Positions 1 to 12,034 of a stretch of 64,000 bases of DNA are shown piece after piece. The notes below the pieces were generated by a model. It was not told the DNA's origin. It saw only the letters and a list, made by a program, of their open reading frames with translations, and did no database searches. Numbering within the stretch: position 1 is the stretch's first letter; the number at the start of each line of letters is the position of its first letter. Source of the DNA: Citrus sinensis. Lineage: Eukaryota > Streptophyta > Magnoliopsida > Sapindales > Rutaceae. A program made the position numbers and the translations under genes. The DNA lies in contig NC_068563.1 of assembly GCF_022201045.2 (NCBI RefSeq), positions 27,129,001 to 27,193,000 on the forward strand, read 5' to 3'.

Positions 1-1160
1 ATATATTTTTCTAATAATATGGAATTGTAGTGGCCAATGTCAACTATACAGAGCATTTTGTAAAGTTTCATTTGGTATACATGCATCATCATATTTTAGT
101 AGGATTTTGGACGAATGCGACCTTAATATATAATTTTTTAACTCATAATACAATAGGTGTCTTGCTCTTTATACGTACGAGACAAATTTAGGTGGTGTTT
201 GTATTTTTTTTAAAAAAATTTGAATAACTTGAAGTAGTCTGAATCTATGATAAAAATGATCTCCTGATCTGAACTCTCGTGAACTTTTAAATATCTCGTA
301 CCATGTGTTTTTAAGTGATAGTGTATGGATAGAATTTCACTTTTTTTATTTTTTTATCTATTAACTACCAATCACCCATATATATTTTTGCTCGGGAGGA
401 GATCAGATCATGAGAGAATCATAATCCTTAAATCTAATGGCATATTTATTTTTTGTTTGAATTTCTAAAAATAAGAGTTAAATTATTTGTTTCTTTCAAC
501 ATAAATTTTTTTTTAAAAAGATAGTATTTTTATGTTTTTGCCCTTACTAAATTTCATTGTTAAAAAAATAATAAACATTTGAAAATAATATCAATAAGAT
601 AGTGTTTTATCATAACATAAATTATGTTTCGGTGAATACAACCGCTTCAGTTTTCTAAATTACAACATGTTAATCAATTTTATTCAGACTTGTTAGATTA
701 AATAAAAAGTTAAAAGAATTAGCTTAATAATTTAATGACTTAATAACTAAAACTTTTCGTTAAGTTAAGAAAACAAATAGATCTAATGACTTAACCAATT
801 GAAAATAAGTTAATTAAGTCATTAAGTCAGAGAAATAAACAGTGCATTCATTTAACGTGAGATTTTACCTCATTGAGATTTAGGACTCACTCTTTGACTT
901 TCTCTCTCACCATTATCTTCTTAGTGATGATTCGGCTTTAGAAAGCAAGCAAGTACAAAAGAACTGTCTAAAGGTCTGTTCGTTTAATTGCCTGAATTCT
1001 AAACTCCTGTGTTGCGGATGAAATTAAAAAATAGATATTGGCGTTTCGTGTTATGGAAAATTTCCATCAATACCTTGAGGAAAAGAAGTCGTCACACTTC
1101 AACTTGACACGTGGCAGAAGCTCAGGAAGGATAATCTTTATTAGAGAAACTTTTAAGGAA
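1..1160. other. AT-rich flank, no gene seen
   Basis: No convincing coding sequence on either strand. About 680-850 holds several copies of the words TTAATGACTTAA and AAGTCATTAAG and ends in AATAAACAGTG. This resembles one end of a non-autonomous hAT-like repeat that also appears, in the opposite orientation, near 57.1-57.8 kb. The last 200 bases are probably promoter of the DUF547 gene that follows. Confidence 0.4.
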
Positions 1161-1169
1161 TGTTACAGA

Positions 1170-1183
1170 TTATATATATATAA
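1170..1183 (+). promoter_or_regulatory. TATA-like box for the DUF547 gene
   Basis: A TATATATATATAA tract lies about 100 bases before the first good ATG at 1270. That spacing fits a TATA box with transcription starting near 1200. It could also be a chance AT run in AT-rich DNA. Confidence 0.35.
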
Positions 1184-1269
1184 CCACTTATGTGATCTGA
1201 GAGTAAACTTCACATTGAATAAACAAGATCTTGCAAGTTACTCCAAGCAAAGGGCCATTAGTACACACG

Positions 1270-4200
1270 ATGTCCCACCCACAACAGCTGAGACGGTTAG
1301 CCTTGAACCAACCTCTAGAGCCTGATCATCATGAAAGCTCCTTTTTATCATCCCATGCAAAAGCAAGTCAAACATCAGCAACAGCCAGTTCAACAACAAG
1401 CCGCTGCTCTTCCTTCGCCTCTAAGTCTGCGTCTTATTCCTCTAACCAACACCAATACTCGTCGTTTCATCATCAAAACCTCTTCTGTACTTCTTGCATT
1501 CGTTTAAATGTTTTCTCCACTTCCAGCAAGCGGTGGAGCGCTTGGTTTAAGTTGCACTGTCCAGGTTCGTTCATGGCATCTCAGCAAACACGACTGTCTT
1601 TTAACATGCCACTGGACATAGCAGTAAGTTTTGTAACAATTTCAAATTTTCAGTTGAAAACACTTTGTTTCTTTTGTTTTCTTGTTAATTTCTAGTCCCT
1701 TCGGCTAACTTTTAATCCAGAGAAGAAAGAAGATTAGTCGGCAGCAAAAGAAAGAGGAACTTCAAAGAGAGGTATGTACGTATGAGTAATGTCAATTTTT
1801 ACGGACCATATGGTGAACAACTGCTCACATAGCACATTTCTGTAATGCGTTGTGAATAATAGTGCTACAAAGCAGTACATCAACTGACAAGTAAACACAT
1901 CACTACGTACTTAAACAACATTGTGCATTAGATCATTACTCCGCATCTATATACGAGTTAAAGAAAAACGACAGTGTTTTAACATTAATTAATTACTTTT
2001 TATTTCTTGATTCAAAACAACAAAAGTCATGGTGATCTTGGAATCTTATTGCATCTTTAGGTTTCAGTTGTAGAAAAGGTTCTTACTGTGGTTTCTGCCT
2101 TTTTAAGAGGCAGCGTATGGCCATGCAATTGCAAGTTCCAGAAATATAATGTCAAGCTTAATTTTATGTAAAAAAAAGGAGAGAATACAACCTACAAAGT
2201 AACTTTCCTTTTAGAAATGTAGTATGAGGCCTAGGACGCATAAGTAAAGGGGGAGCAATAAGAGAAACCCTATTTCTTGTCTCATAAATTAATCAGTTGT
2301 TACTTGTAACAGTTGGTGCATATATCATAGCGATTAAATGTTGCGATTAAAAAAGTCAAGTGAAAGGATATGGACCATGATTAGCATGTATGGTACATCA
2401 ACTCTTAAAGCATCTCTAGCCATCATTAAAGACATTTATATTTATTTCAGTTACCCTTTTGTTTGTATACCAAAAAGATACCAGTGAAGATTGTATTGGT
2501 TCTAAATACTCAATGTTTCAGGTCTCCATGCTTCAAAAAATGCTAGAACAAGAAGAAACAATGCATGAAATTTTGGAGCGAATACATAATGGTCAGGATG
2601 GTTCTGCCATTTCTATTCCCAATTTTCTTCCTCCAAAGGTATGTACCTATTTAACCTCCTGCCTCCTTTTTGCTTGATATAGTTTAAAAATGAAAAATAT
2701 ATACATGTGTGTGCGTGTGTCTGTCTTGTGAGAATCAAATACTAATTTCTTGGAAGCACCTACAAAACACTAACTTATGATTAGGATCACTAGGCAAAAC
2801 TAAATTTATAGATTAATGAGGACAACATCTTGGCTTAATCAAAATGCAAATGTCATCAGATTGGATTTAATTAGATTCTTACGGTTTTATGACTATTAAT
2901 TTATTACATGTATTCAAGTAGTTAACACTCAATCTTCCTTAAATAGATTAAATCGATTAAATTTTTTCATTTCGTTCTGATGTAATATCATGCAGTAGAT
3001 TTCTTTTCATATTGCTAAATGGAATGTTATCCCTAGTTCTTCTACTACTAAATTGTACAACTCTTTCCATGAGTTGTGCAGGTCAAGGAGTTATTAGCAG
3101 AGCTAGCTCTGGTTGAAGGCGAGATAAAAAGACTAGAAGGACAAATTAGCCAACTTCAACTTGGATTGAAACATGAGCAGGAAGTCACGAAGGAAACAAA
3201 ATCAAAACAATGGCAACTGGGAAGTCTAGGCAACCTTCAAGGACATTCAACATATATGGCAAATATTTCAAGCCCTTTGATAAACAAAGTTGGTAATGAG
3301 AAGGTGGCATTTGAGACCAAGGCGTTGCATTTCATAAGTAAAGCAATAAAAGGCGATTATAATCTCAGTGACTTCAGTGTAAATGAGAAAAAAATGGGAA
3401 ACTCAAAAGTAGTATTTGTGGATCAGAAAGAAAATCAATTCCAACAGCAACAGGAGGTTAAATTTCAAGATAGGGTTCCGAGAAAAAGTGGGATGATAAA
3501 GCCAGCTTCACCCCTGAGAGATCCTAGACATCCAACCCCAAAGGTTAGCCCTGAGTTATTTTATTTTTCAAATGAATTAAAAATCGTGTATTGAACCAAG
3601 GTTTAAACAAAGATATTGGATTTTGATATACGTGATTAATATTAAAATTATGTCATTTTATTCTCTTTGTTTTCGTTTCTCACAAATAAATTATCAAATA
3701 TCACACTTATACTTTACTCAAGTGAGAGATCATATTATAATAGATGATCCAATCGGTCTGGTACGCGAGTGATGTAGGCCAAGTGTATTGAGTGCCCTGA
3801 TGATGGCATTGATTTTATATCATTAAGTTAAGTTTGATAAATTACTAATGATTATGAATTCTGTATTACTTTGCTTCAGCCAAGGGAACGTAACGCAGCG
3901 GAGATCTCTTTTGACCTCCCACCAAAATCTTTATCCAATTCTATTCTATTAGAAGAGAGCATCCAAAATTGGCAACCCAACAAGCTATCTGAGAGCATTA
4001 TGAAATGTTTGAACTTCATATATGTCAGGCTACTTAGAACATCAAGAGCTATTGAACTAGAAAAAGCAGGCCCCATTTCAAGGTCAATGCACTCTTCTAT
4101 AACCTCAAGAAGCTTCAGAGCTGACACGAGCTTGAATTCAAAGTCAAGCATTGTGTTACAGAAAGATTCAAGGCAACAAGACCCATATGGCATTTTTGAT

Positions 4201-5957
4201 ATGGAAGAGTCTATTCCTAGGGACATCGGCCCTTACAAGAATCTTGTTATCTTCTCATCCAGCTCCATGGATCCGAAATGCATTTCGAGTTCAAGTTCTG
4301 TTCCTCTAATAAGAAAGTTAAGGTAGTTGCAGAAACTTGAAAATCTACAAGGTAGAAGCACATAAGGCTTGGCTAATAGTTGTTTCATCTTCTATCTTTG
4401 TGACCCACAGGATCTTAATGAACAATCTTCAGACGGTAGACTTGAAAGCCTTGACATACCAGCAGAAATTAGCATTCTGGATCAACATGTTCAACGCTTG
4501 TATTATGCATGTATGTTGTTGATGAACCATTTCTTCCTTTATATATATATATATAGACACACACTCACCCCATTAATTATCTCTTCTTAAGACTTTGCCT
4601 TTCATATTATTGTTGGGCTTTTGTATGTAACCTTAAACTTCTAGGTTGGATGGTTTCTTTAACATAATATTAAGTCAAGGTCTCAAATTTATTTTCCCTT
4701 AGACTCTCTTATTTATTAATTCTATTAATATTTATCTTTAATATTATTATTGGGCACTTTTTAATTTAAACTTTTGGATCAATTGGTTTTAAAACATTTC
4801 TCATTTTCTACATGCCATGCCATAATCTGATTTGTATATAATTAAGATAGAAGTCATCGTAATTACTGAAATTAAATCCACCTTTAATCTAACATGCTGT
4901 TGGCCTCATATTTTCAGGGATTTCTCCAATATGGAGTGCCTAATTCTCCAGAGAAACTGATCGCATTGATGAACAAGGTACATTTCAAGTTGGATAACAG
5001 GTTTTAGTAATTAAGCACTCAATTTAATTACTTTTTGATTACATTTGGAAACGCTTTTTTCGTTTTCTTAAATAAATTTGTTTGAATTCAGGCAACCCTC
5101 AGCATAGGAGGCAGCACGATAAATGCTCAGGCGATAGAACACTACATTTTGAGGGGCCAGGAGTCTTCCAATTTAAAAGAGGTGACCATGAATGATTCAA
5201 TTTCATTTTTTGATAAGAAAATCTTGTTAAATCTGCAAGATTAGTTGGTTTATGATTTTACATACACAGGTTGATCAAAAGGCCAGCGAAAAGGATGAAA
5301 AAGAAGCCATTGTTCGTAAACTTTATGGGCTCGAATCCACTGATCCTAATGTCACTTTTGCTCTTTGTTATGGAACACGATCTTCGCCGGCGGTAATAAT
5401 AAAATTCATTTCTTAACATTAATACTACTATATTTACATAGTTCGTATTCAACTAATGTGACGTTATAATAATGATTCAAAGGTAAAAAAGAAAAAAAAT
5501 TATAAATGCTCCTCCTGTATGTTTCTTTCGCCTATTGAATTCTTGTCATGTGTATATTTAATTTTGTATGACTGATTAAAATGTACGTGGCCTATTTATT
5601 TATGCGTGGTCGACGACACCGAAATAATTAATATCTATGCAGGTGAGAATATACACAGCTGATGGTGTAATAGCTGAGTTGGAGAAATCAAAGCTAGAGT
5701 ACTTGCAAGCTTCAGTAGTGGTGACAAACACAAGAAAGATAGCGTTCCCAGAGCTTCTGTTTCGAAACATGCTCGATTTTGCTATGGACATTGACACACT
5801 AGTGGAGTGGGTTTGTCATCAGCTGCCCACATCTGGGTCACTGAGAAAATCAATGGTGGATTGCTTCAGGCACCAGGGACATAACAATGGCAAAATTTCT
5901 ATCACTGTTGAGAAGATACCGTATGATTTTGAGTTTCAGTATCTGTTGGCAATATAG
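1270..5957 (+). CDS. MIP1 leucine-zipper / DUF547 domain protein, 10 exons
   Basis: Plant protein with an N-terminal ternary-complex-factor MIP1 leucine zipper and a C-terminal DUF547 domain; the biochemical role of this family is not settled. Exons: 1270-1623 (uncertain), 1721-1771, 2522-2638, 3082-3543, 3880-4322, 4411-4510, 4918-4977, 5092-5181, 5270-5392, 5643-5957. All introns are GT-AG and frames join without a stop. Exons from 1721 encode 586 residues; with exon 1 the total is about 704. The zipper begins with basic RRKKISRQQKKEELQRE and continues through LLAELALVEGEIKRLEGQI. DUF547 starts at LTYQQKLAFWINMFNACIMH, includes INAQAIEHYILRG, and ends PYDFEFQYLLAI, close to the usual family end. 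Serine-rich linkers lie between. The core is solid; exon 1 is weak because an overlapping frame from 1331 is Gln-rich and looks equally protein-like. Confidence 0.85.
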
Positions 5958-6097
5958 GCTCGAAACAAATTTTTTTTTTTTTTAATTAGTATTAGCTATT
6001 TGGTCTCTTAAGAGAATGATGAAAAGGAAAAGAAAATGTCACGTTATTTTATTATTATCTATTATCTTATTGCAATATAGACTCGACACGAGTACCT

Positions 6098-6128
<31 letters not shown>

Positions 6129-8740
6129 TGATTTGTTGTAATAAAATCTGAATATCTGAATGTAAAACAAACTCACGGACACAAGGAAAGAAATTGGTTC
6201 ATTACCGCCCTAATAATGGGTATTAACTAACAAATTTCCTTTGAAGGACAAAAGTTGTAGGTTTAGTCATCATTACAGGAACAAATAATGGTGGCAGTGA
6301 GGAACTGAGACGCTGCATTTTGCTTTGTGTTAAAAGTTCTTAAAACTAAAGGGAAATAGTTCATTAATGCCAAAAGTTGATATATGTCTGATTAAATGAC
6401 AGGGAAACACGACTAATTGAACCATTGAAGCAACCTTACTGCGGATTAGTACTGGCAAAATTTATTACAATTCGATTATTTGATACGAACACGATACAAA
6501 TAACTGAGTAAGGATCGTTAAATTTAACACAATTATTAAATGAATTGGGTCTGAATTGACACGATTTTTTCATGTTGGGTTAGAATTAAAGTTCTTGACT
6601 CATTTATCCGATCAATAACACGGTTATATTTTTTATTCTGAATTAATTTATCGATTCTTGTCATCAAAACTTAAATATTAAACATGATTCTCTATTTTAT
6701 TTTTTATTTTTTTAAAGGATGAACAAATAAACACGATTTCATTTATAAAATTTTATTTATATCTAAAACTCTAATAGTATAAATATATAAAATGTTAGTA
6801 GACGTGTATATTTTATAATATTGATATATTATACTCTCTCTCTCTATATATATATAATTAAAACTTCAGTAGTATAAAAATATTTTAGTAGATATGTATA
6901 ATTTATAATATTAATAATTTTTTCGTGTGTGTATTTAATGTAAATTTTTTTAAACATATAGATATTAAGCGAGTTATTAGGTAATTCGTTTATTTTTCTC
7001 GTTGGGTTTAAGTCTTAATATTTTAACACGATTATTAAATAAATTATGCTTTGGATCAATCTAAATTTGATATAATACAAAATTAACATGATGCGAACAC
7101 AACTTAATAACCTATTTTGTCAGCTCTGCTGCCGACTATTTGTTAAATATGAGCTAACGAGCACCAAAAAAGCAAACTTCTTTTCCTGCACCCACTACAA
7201 AGTGGGCAATGCTCATATGTTGTAAGTCGAGAATTTTGACAATCTAGAACCAGTACTTTTGTCAATTTGGCTCTGAATATATTCATTTGATGTGACTGTC
7301 GATGTTTGACTTGCTTAATCCTGCCTACCATCCATCGGCCTTTCTCCCCCGTTGTCATTGATTTATATCCATATACACATGTTCACATCGTTGCTTGCTT
7401 CAATCAACCCCACTCGTGGGGTTGTGAGCGATTGCTTTGGCAAAGAATAGTGTTTTGACAGTTTGATTTTGAATTCTGGGACCGGTTGGTGGTAGTCGCC
7501 CGCCGGTTTATGACTCCAGATCAACTTGAAACTTAAGTGTCCCTCGCTTTGTTAAACCTAGACTGAGAAAAACGGCCCGACGAGTAAACAACTTGATTAG
7601 TTGAAGTTGACGCTGACAAGCTCAAACTTGGCTTTTGGGGTTCCTGAAGACTGATTTAACCTTTAAATAGCACATCACAATTTGATTTAAAAGTCAGATT
7701 CTAATGTTTTTAGTTTTAATCGAGTAATTTTGAAACAGAAATCAAATTTTGAAAGGAAGTAAACTTAAAAAATCAATTTGAATTCCAACCTGTCTCGTAG
7801 CTTCTAATAAAATTTCACCTTTCCTGAGGGCAGAATTTGGACTGTGTTTTGTAAACCTCTAAGATACATATACTATCGACGTAATACTCAATCTAAATAC
7901 GAACGTACAAAGGTACATACCATGATACCAACATTGTTGGCAAACAAAGGATTTATTTTGTCAAAAAGAATCCAAACCTTAATAAACCATACCACAAGAT
8001 GAGATTAAAAAAAAATAATAATAATCAAATCGACCTACATTATGATTAATGATAACATTAAATAACAAATGGTTAGATCTTTAAAAAAAAAAAGTCAACA
8101 AAACTAGTATCCGGACAGCGGGTCAGGATCTAAATGGATTATTACAGGGCCACGCTGCCACAACCAGTTCCAGTTGGACACGCCTAAAAAGGCCATTTGA
8201 ATAGAATCTTTTGCAAGCCTTGCGGCTTATTTTCCAGTTTTTAAACTATTAAGCAAACAAATCCTTTTTTCATGATGCACGCACAGAACAAGTTCGTCCG
8301 CGCAGGACGGGACCACAAGCAAATCAAGAACTCCTCCTGTTTGTCCACCATAACACCATTAGGTACCCTTACTACCTAAACTGCTCGTGCACATGCTGAA
8401 CATATTATTATTATTATTATTTTCATTTGAAGAAATTTGCTTTTGCTAATAAAAAGAAATAAGTGTATTTGTAAAACCCAAAGAAGAAGAAGAAGAAGGA
8501 GATAGATATCATTAACTCACTGCTCCATATCGATATCACGGCATGTGCGCACATTAGCACAATTTGTTTCCTCACAGAACAGACTTTGACTTTGACTTAG
8601 TTCACTTTTCGGGCTTTACTCGTTGCCTCGCCGACGGTCTCCAACATCTCCAATTGGACCATTCAATTTTCCATCTTCCATACGCTAGAGCTAATCGAAA
8701 TTCCCATTTAATCTTCCCAAAATCCAAATACCCAAACCCC
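5958..8740. other. Intergenic region, no gene seen
   Basis: AT-rich spacer with TA and CT microsatellites near 6102-6120 and 6832-6857. It holds one probable non-autonomous repeat (6450-7126, listed separately). A 71-codon minus-strand frame at 7143-7358 matches nothing I recognise. The part after about 8270 becomes richer in C and in GAAGAAGAA, as expected of promoter and leader for the pseudokinase gene. Confidence 0.5.
6450..7126. repeat. Putative non-autonomous transposon remnant (approximate ends)
   Basis: The left side reads CTGGCAAAATTTATTAC. The reverse complement of the right side reads CTGACAAAATAGGTTATTA, giving imperfect terminal inverted repeats around about 680 bases of non-coding AT-rich DNA. 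Words such as ACGAACACGA and GCGAACACAA recur near both ends. I found no clear target duplication, so the limits and superfamily (hAT-like is a guess) are uncertain. Confidence 0.35.
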
Positions 8741-8759
8741 ATATATGTGCAAGACCAAA

Positions 8760-10133
8760 ATGGCTACAAACGCCTCCGATCCCACCCCAGCTCGGCCGAC
8801 CCAAACTCACTCCCCTCGCCCCCGCCGAACTCCCTCCACGCCAGCTCACTCCCCTCGCACCCCTTCCTATCCCAAACCCTCTACCAGCGCCGACTACGCG
8901 GCAGCGGCAGCGGCAGCAAGCTCCTCATCATCACAAGCTAAACCATCTTCCTCACTCCCAGAGACAATTACCACATCCACTTCGAGCCGAACCTCGCTAA
9001 CCAGCCTCCGCGAATCCATCTCCGAGAACCCCCACATCTACAGCGTCTCCGAAATCCGCTCCGCCACCAACAACTTCCTCTCAAAAAAGCACTCGAGCTC
9101 TTCTTCCACCAGCTGCTGGCGCTGCGTCTTGCGTGGCAGAGACGTCATTATCTTCCAGCGAAGGTTCCGCCGCAACCTCCAGACTCAAGACATACGAGAA
9201 AGATTGTCGGTGATCTGCCGGAGCCATCACAACAGCATAATCAAGCTTCTCGGCGCTTCGATCTCTGATGATTCCATATACCTCGTGTATGACTACATCA
9301 ACGGTGCCAATTTATCCGATTGCTTGAGAAGCTCGAGGAATCCGGAATTTACCGTTTTGTCCTCGTGGATGTCCAGAATGCAGATCGCTACGGATCTCGC
9401 TCACGGCCTTGATTACATTCATAACAACACCGGACTGAATTTGAACCTAGTGCATAATCATATTAAGAGTAGCAGCATTATAGTTACTGAGCCGTCGTTT
9501 AACGCTAAGATTTGCCATTTCGGTACGGCTCAGTTGTGCGGAGAGACCGATGACGACTATGAAAGAAAGAAAATTAAGGATTTTAAAGGAGAAAGCGAAA
9601 TTTCCGAAGAGATAGTTGAAGCGACGCCGACGCCGTCGCCGTTTACGAGATCGAGTAGTGGAAGGAAGCAATTTGAAGGATTGAGAGATTACATGTCGCC
9701 GGAGTTTCGAGCGACGGGGATCCCGACGCAGAAATCTGACGTGTACGCTGTAGGCGTGGTGATACTGGAGCTGTTGTGCGGAGAAGAGCCGTTTAAATAC
9801 AAGTACGATAGGACACGTGGCGAGCTTACTAGGACGTCGGTGATAGACACCGCTAGAATGGCGATGGACGGTGGCGATGATGATAACGATGGGGGTAGAG
9901 AAGGGAGATTGAGGAAGTGGGTGGACAGGAGGTTGAGGGATTCGTTCCCAGTGGACGTGGCGGAGAGAGTGACACGTGTCGCGTTGGAGTGCGTTGATGT
10001 GGATCCTGATAAGCGGCCCGATATGGGACGCGTTTCGCGGAAGATTTCGAAGTTGTACTTGGCGTCACGAAAATGGTCTGATACTATCAAAATGCCTACG
10101 GGGATTTCTCTTTCTTTGGCACCAAGATCATGA
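8760..10133 (+). CDS. Receptor-like cytoplasmic pseudokinase (LysM-RLK-related), intronless
   Basis: Protein-kinase fold of about 457 residues with no signal peptide or membrane span, so probably a cytosolic RLCK. Residues 1-90 are low complexity (Pro, Ser, Thr, Ala). The kinase-like domain runs from about residue 95 (NPHIYSVSEIRSATNNF) to 440. Key catalytic positions are altered: the beta-3 Lys position reads VIIFQRRF, the HRD loop reads HNHIKSSSII instead of HRDLKxxN, and DFG reads CHFGTAQL. The structural parts remain: DYMSPEF for APE, KSDVYAVGVVILELLCGEEP, and a C-lobe Arg in DPDKRPDMG. This suggests a scaffold or decoy rather than an active enzyme. Overall pattern recalls plant LysM-receptor-kinase relatives, from memory only. 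I chose the ATG at 8760 (AAAATGGCT context) over one at 8745, which would add five residues. Confidence 0.88.
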   Translation: MATNASDPTPARPTQTHSPRPRRTPSTPAHSPRTPSYPKPSTSADYAAAAAAASSSSSQAKPSSSLPETITTSTSSRTSLTSLRESISENPHIYSVSEIRSATNNFLSKKHSSSSSTSCWRCVLRGRDVIIFQRRFRRNLQTQDIRERLSVICRSHHNSIIKLLGASISDDSIYLVYDYINGANLSDCLRSSRNPEFTVLSSWMSRMQIATDLAHGLDYIHNNTGLNLNLVHNHIKSSSIIVTEPSFNAKICHFGTAQLCGETDDDYERKKIKDFKGESEISEEIVEATPTPSPFTRSSSGRKQFEGLRDYMSPEFRATGIPTQKSDVYAVGVVILELLCGEEPFKYKYDRTRGELTRTSVIDTARMAMDGGDDDNDGGREGRLRKWVDRRLRDSFPVDVAERVTRVALECVDVDPDKRPDMGRVSRKISKLYLASRKWSDTIKMPTGISLSLAPRS

Positions 10134-10138
10134 GTCAA

Positions 10139-11318
10139 ATTAGGATCAAAATTAACAGTAATTAAGCGGCTGATTATGTTAATAATTTTTTGTAGTTAGG
10201 TTTATGTCGATAGTGACGTGAGTGGGAGGTATTTTGTATATTTTATGTAATAATTCAGACAAAGATTAAAAAAAGTGAAAAATTGAAGAAATAGACAGAA
10301 GTGACTTTCGTTCTATGTGAAAAGATTAAATGAACTGAAGAAATATAATATAATCCTTAATAAAGAGAAGAATAAATCAGCGTTATGTGCCGACTTGATA
10401 TTGCGGTTTGGTCTATTTGGTGGCATGCATATCCTTATCCAGAGAAAGTCGCATCGTATGTATGCACGTCGTTCAATTCAAATGATTTGTGACTTCACTC
10501 ATGACATGAGATATGATAACTCAAGAAACCAACAAGAAAAGAAATGATATCGGGAAGTGCATGCAGCCAAAATCAAAATTCATAATGGAGACCTTTTTTT
10601 TTGTTTTTTTTTCCAAATACATAGATGGAGATGTTATTATACACGTTAAATTTTAACATAATTTATGTAATGTGATCCAACACAACTGTATGGGCTATAT
10701 ATTATAAGGCCCAGTTTCTACGACCTGTACGAGAAACCCAATGTTTTAGCCAGGCCCAAAACTAAGTTCCATCCACACGCTGTTACCACCGACGGTCTCC
10801 AATACAAATTGCACCAAATTACCCGGTGTCAGATAACCGATAGCGTATCCGAAAAGAGAAACCCTCCCCAATAATGAGAACTGAATTCGAAGAAGCAATG
10901 GAAAGATTTGGAGTACGCTTGCTGTCGCTGGTGACATGGGTTTTTGGTCCATGAAAGTGGTCCGTCATGGCGTCATTTGTCCATGACGGTAGCAATTTCC
11001 AAGTACAACGGCGAGAGAGAGAGAGAACTATTTGGGGGGGGGGGGGGGCAAGTATCATTATTCATAATAATGAGCAGAAAATAAAAAAATAAAAAGAAAG
11101 AAAAGAAAGAGAGCTATTTGAGCAAAACCCTTTTTATCCCATAAACGACAGAACACATATTACACAGTCTTATTAAAATAGGTAAAGTCATCACCCCTAG
11201 TTAGGAGTGCGCGTACAGTCTGAAAGACGAAGCTGCTAAGAATTCATAGAAAGACATGGATCGAATTGATCTTTATTTATGCATGCATATTAACCCTTTT
11301 ATAGTTATAAATTATTGA
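10139..11318. other. Spacer between convergent genes; orphan minus-strand frame
   Basis: 3' flanks of the pseudokinase (+) and the kiwellin (-). About 10746-10925 holds a minus-strand frame whose composition is less AT-rich than its surroundings (begins MSPATASVLQIFP, contains GYAIGYLTPGNLV), possibly a broken piece of a gene; I do not recognise it. A GAGAGAGA run and a 15-base G run (11034-11048) follow. Confidence 0.4.
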
Positions 11319-11969
11319 TTAGGACATGGACCAAGTAACGTCAACAATCCCAATTTCCTTGTCGAGACCCAAAGCGCTCCACACAGCATCAGATCCATCA
11401 ACAATATTATTGTCACAAGGTGGCTGACCTGCATGCTCCTCGTCGCAACCCCGCATGGAGTCACATTCATCCACCACCTGTGCCAACACACTCCTCCCGT
11501 TGTTAGCCGTAATCCTTATCATCTTCCCACATCTTGACCCTCCACTATACCACCCAGTCGACAGCGCCGCAATTGGTTTCGAGTTGTCGTGGTACTGCCC
11601 ATCACACTCTGATGGACCTCCCCCATCACCGCCTTCGCTAAAATCATTGTTCGTTAGTCTAGCTTGAGTAGATGATGTAACCGGAGGAGAGCATTTGTAT
11701 GTGGGGTATGAGTTTCCTTGGCATGTTAACGTGCCCGAGGGCTGACAATTTCCACCGCCTCCTCCTTCTCCTCCTTTGCATATGTGTGTGCCTACATCTG
11801 GGTCATCGTTGCACTTGCCGTTGATGCAAATGAGCTGACCGTCGCAGTCGTCGAGGGTTCCGCAAGGGCCGTTGCATTGGGAAATTGCATTTGAGTATAA
11901 TGGAAGGGAGATCGTGCAAAAGAAGGTTAAGAGGGAGAGAGAAGCCAAGGAAACTAAAGGTTTTCCCAT
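11319..11969 (-). CDS. Kiwellin (ripening-related secreted protein), copy 1
   Basis: Secreted, Cys-rich apoplastic protein of the kiwellin family; members have been described as ripening-related proteins, and some as defence proteins that bind fungal effectors. About 216 residues from the Met at 11969 (an upstream in-frame Met at 11981 adds four). A signal peptide ([18 protein letters not shown]) is followed by the N-terminal Cys-rich module [20 protein letters not shown], a Gly-rich hinge, and the double-psi beta-barrel-type core with [40 protein letters not shown] and [10 protein letters not shown], ending VTWSMS. Length and Cys pattern look complete. It has no intron and has a TATA box about 60 bases upstream. 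It is paralogous to the copy at 29397-30050 on the same strand. Confidence 0.95.
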   Translation of the reverse strand: MGKPLVSLASLSLLTFFCTISLPLYSNAISQCNGPCGTLDDCDGQLICINGKCNDDPDVGTHICKGGEGGGGGNCQPSGTLTCQGNSYPTYKCSPPVTSSTQARLTNNDFSEGGDGGGPSECDGQYHDNSKPIAALSTGWYSGGSRCGKMIRITANNGRSVLAQVVDECDSMRGCDEEHAGQPPCDNNIVDGSDAVWSALGLDKEIGIVDVTWSMS

Positions 11970-12027
11970 GTTGATTAACAAGTTAAGCTGAGAGGTCCGA
12001 TAGAAAATTGTGAGAAGATATACATGA

Positions 12028-12034
12028 ATTTATA
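12028..12034 (-). promoter_or_regulatory. TATA box of kiwellin copy 1
   Basis: On the minus strand this reads TATAAAT within CTATAAATTCATG, about 60 bases before the start codon. The same word sits at the matching place before the second kiwellin (30115-30121), which supports it as a real core promoter. Confidence 0.6.

Noticed and set aside
9447..10138. Minus-strand open frames overlapping the pseudokinase
   Set aside because: They are antisense shadows of the intronless, relatively GC-rich coding sequence.
11455..11667. Plus-strand frame inside kiwellin 1
   Set aside because: Antisense shadow of the kiwellin frame, with no independent family match.
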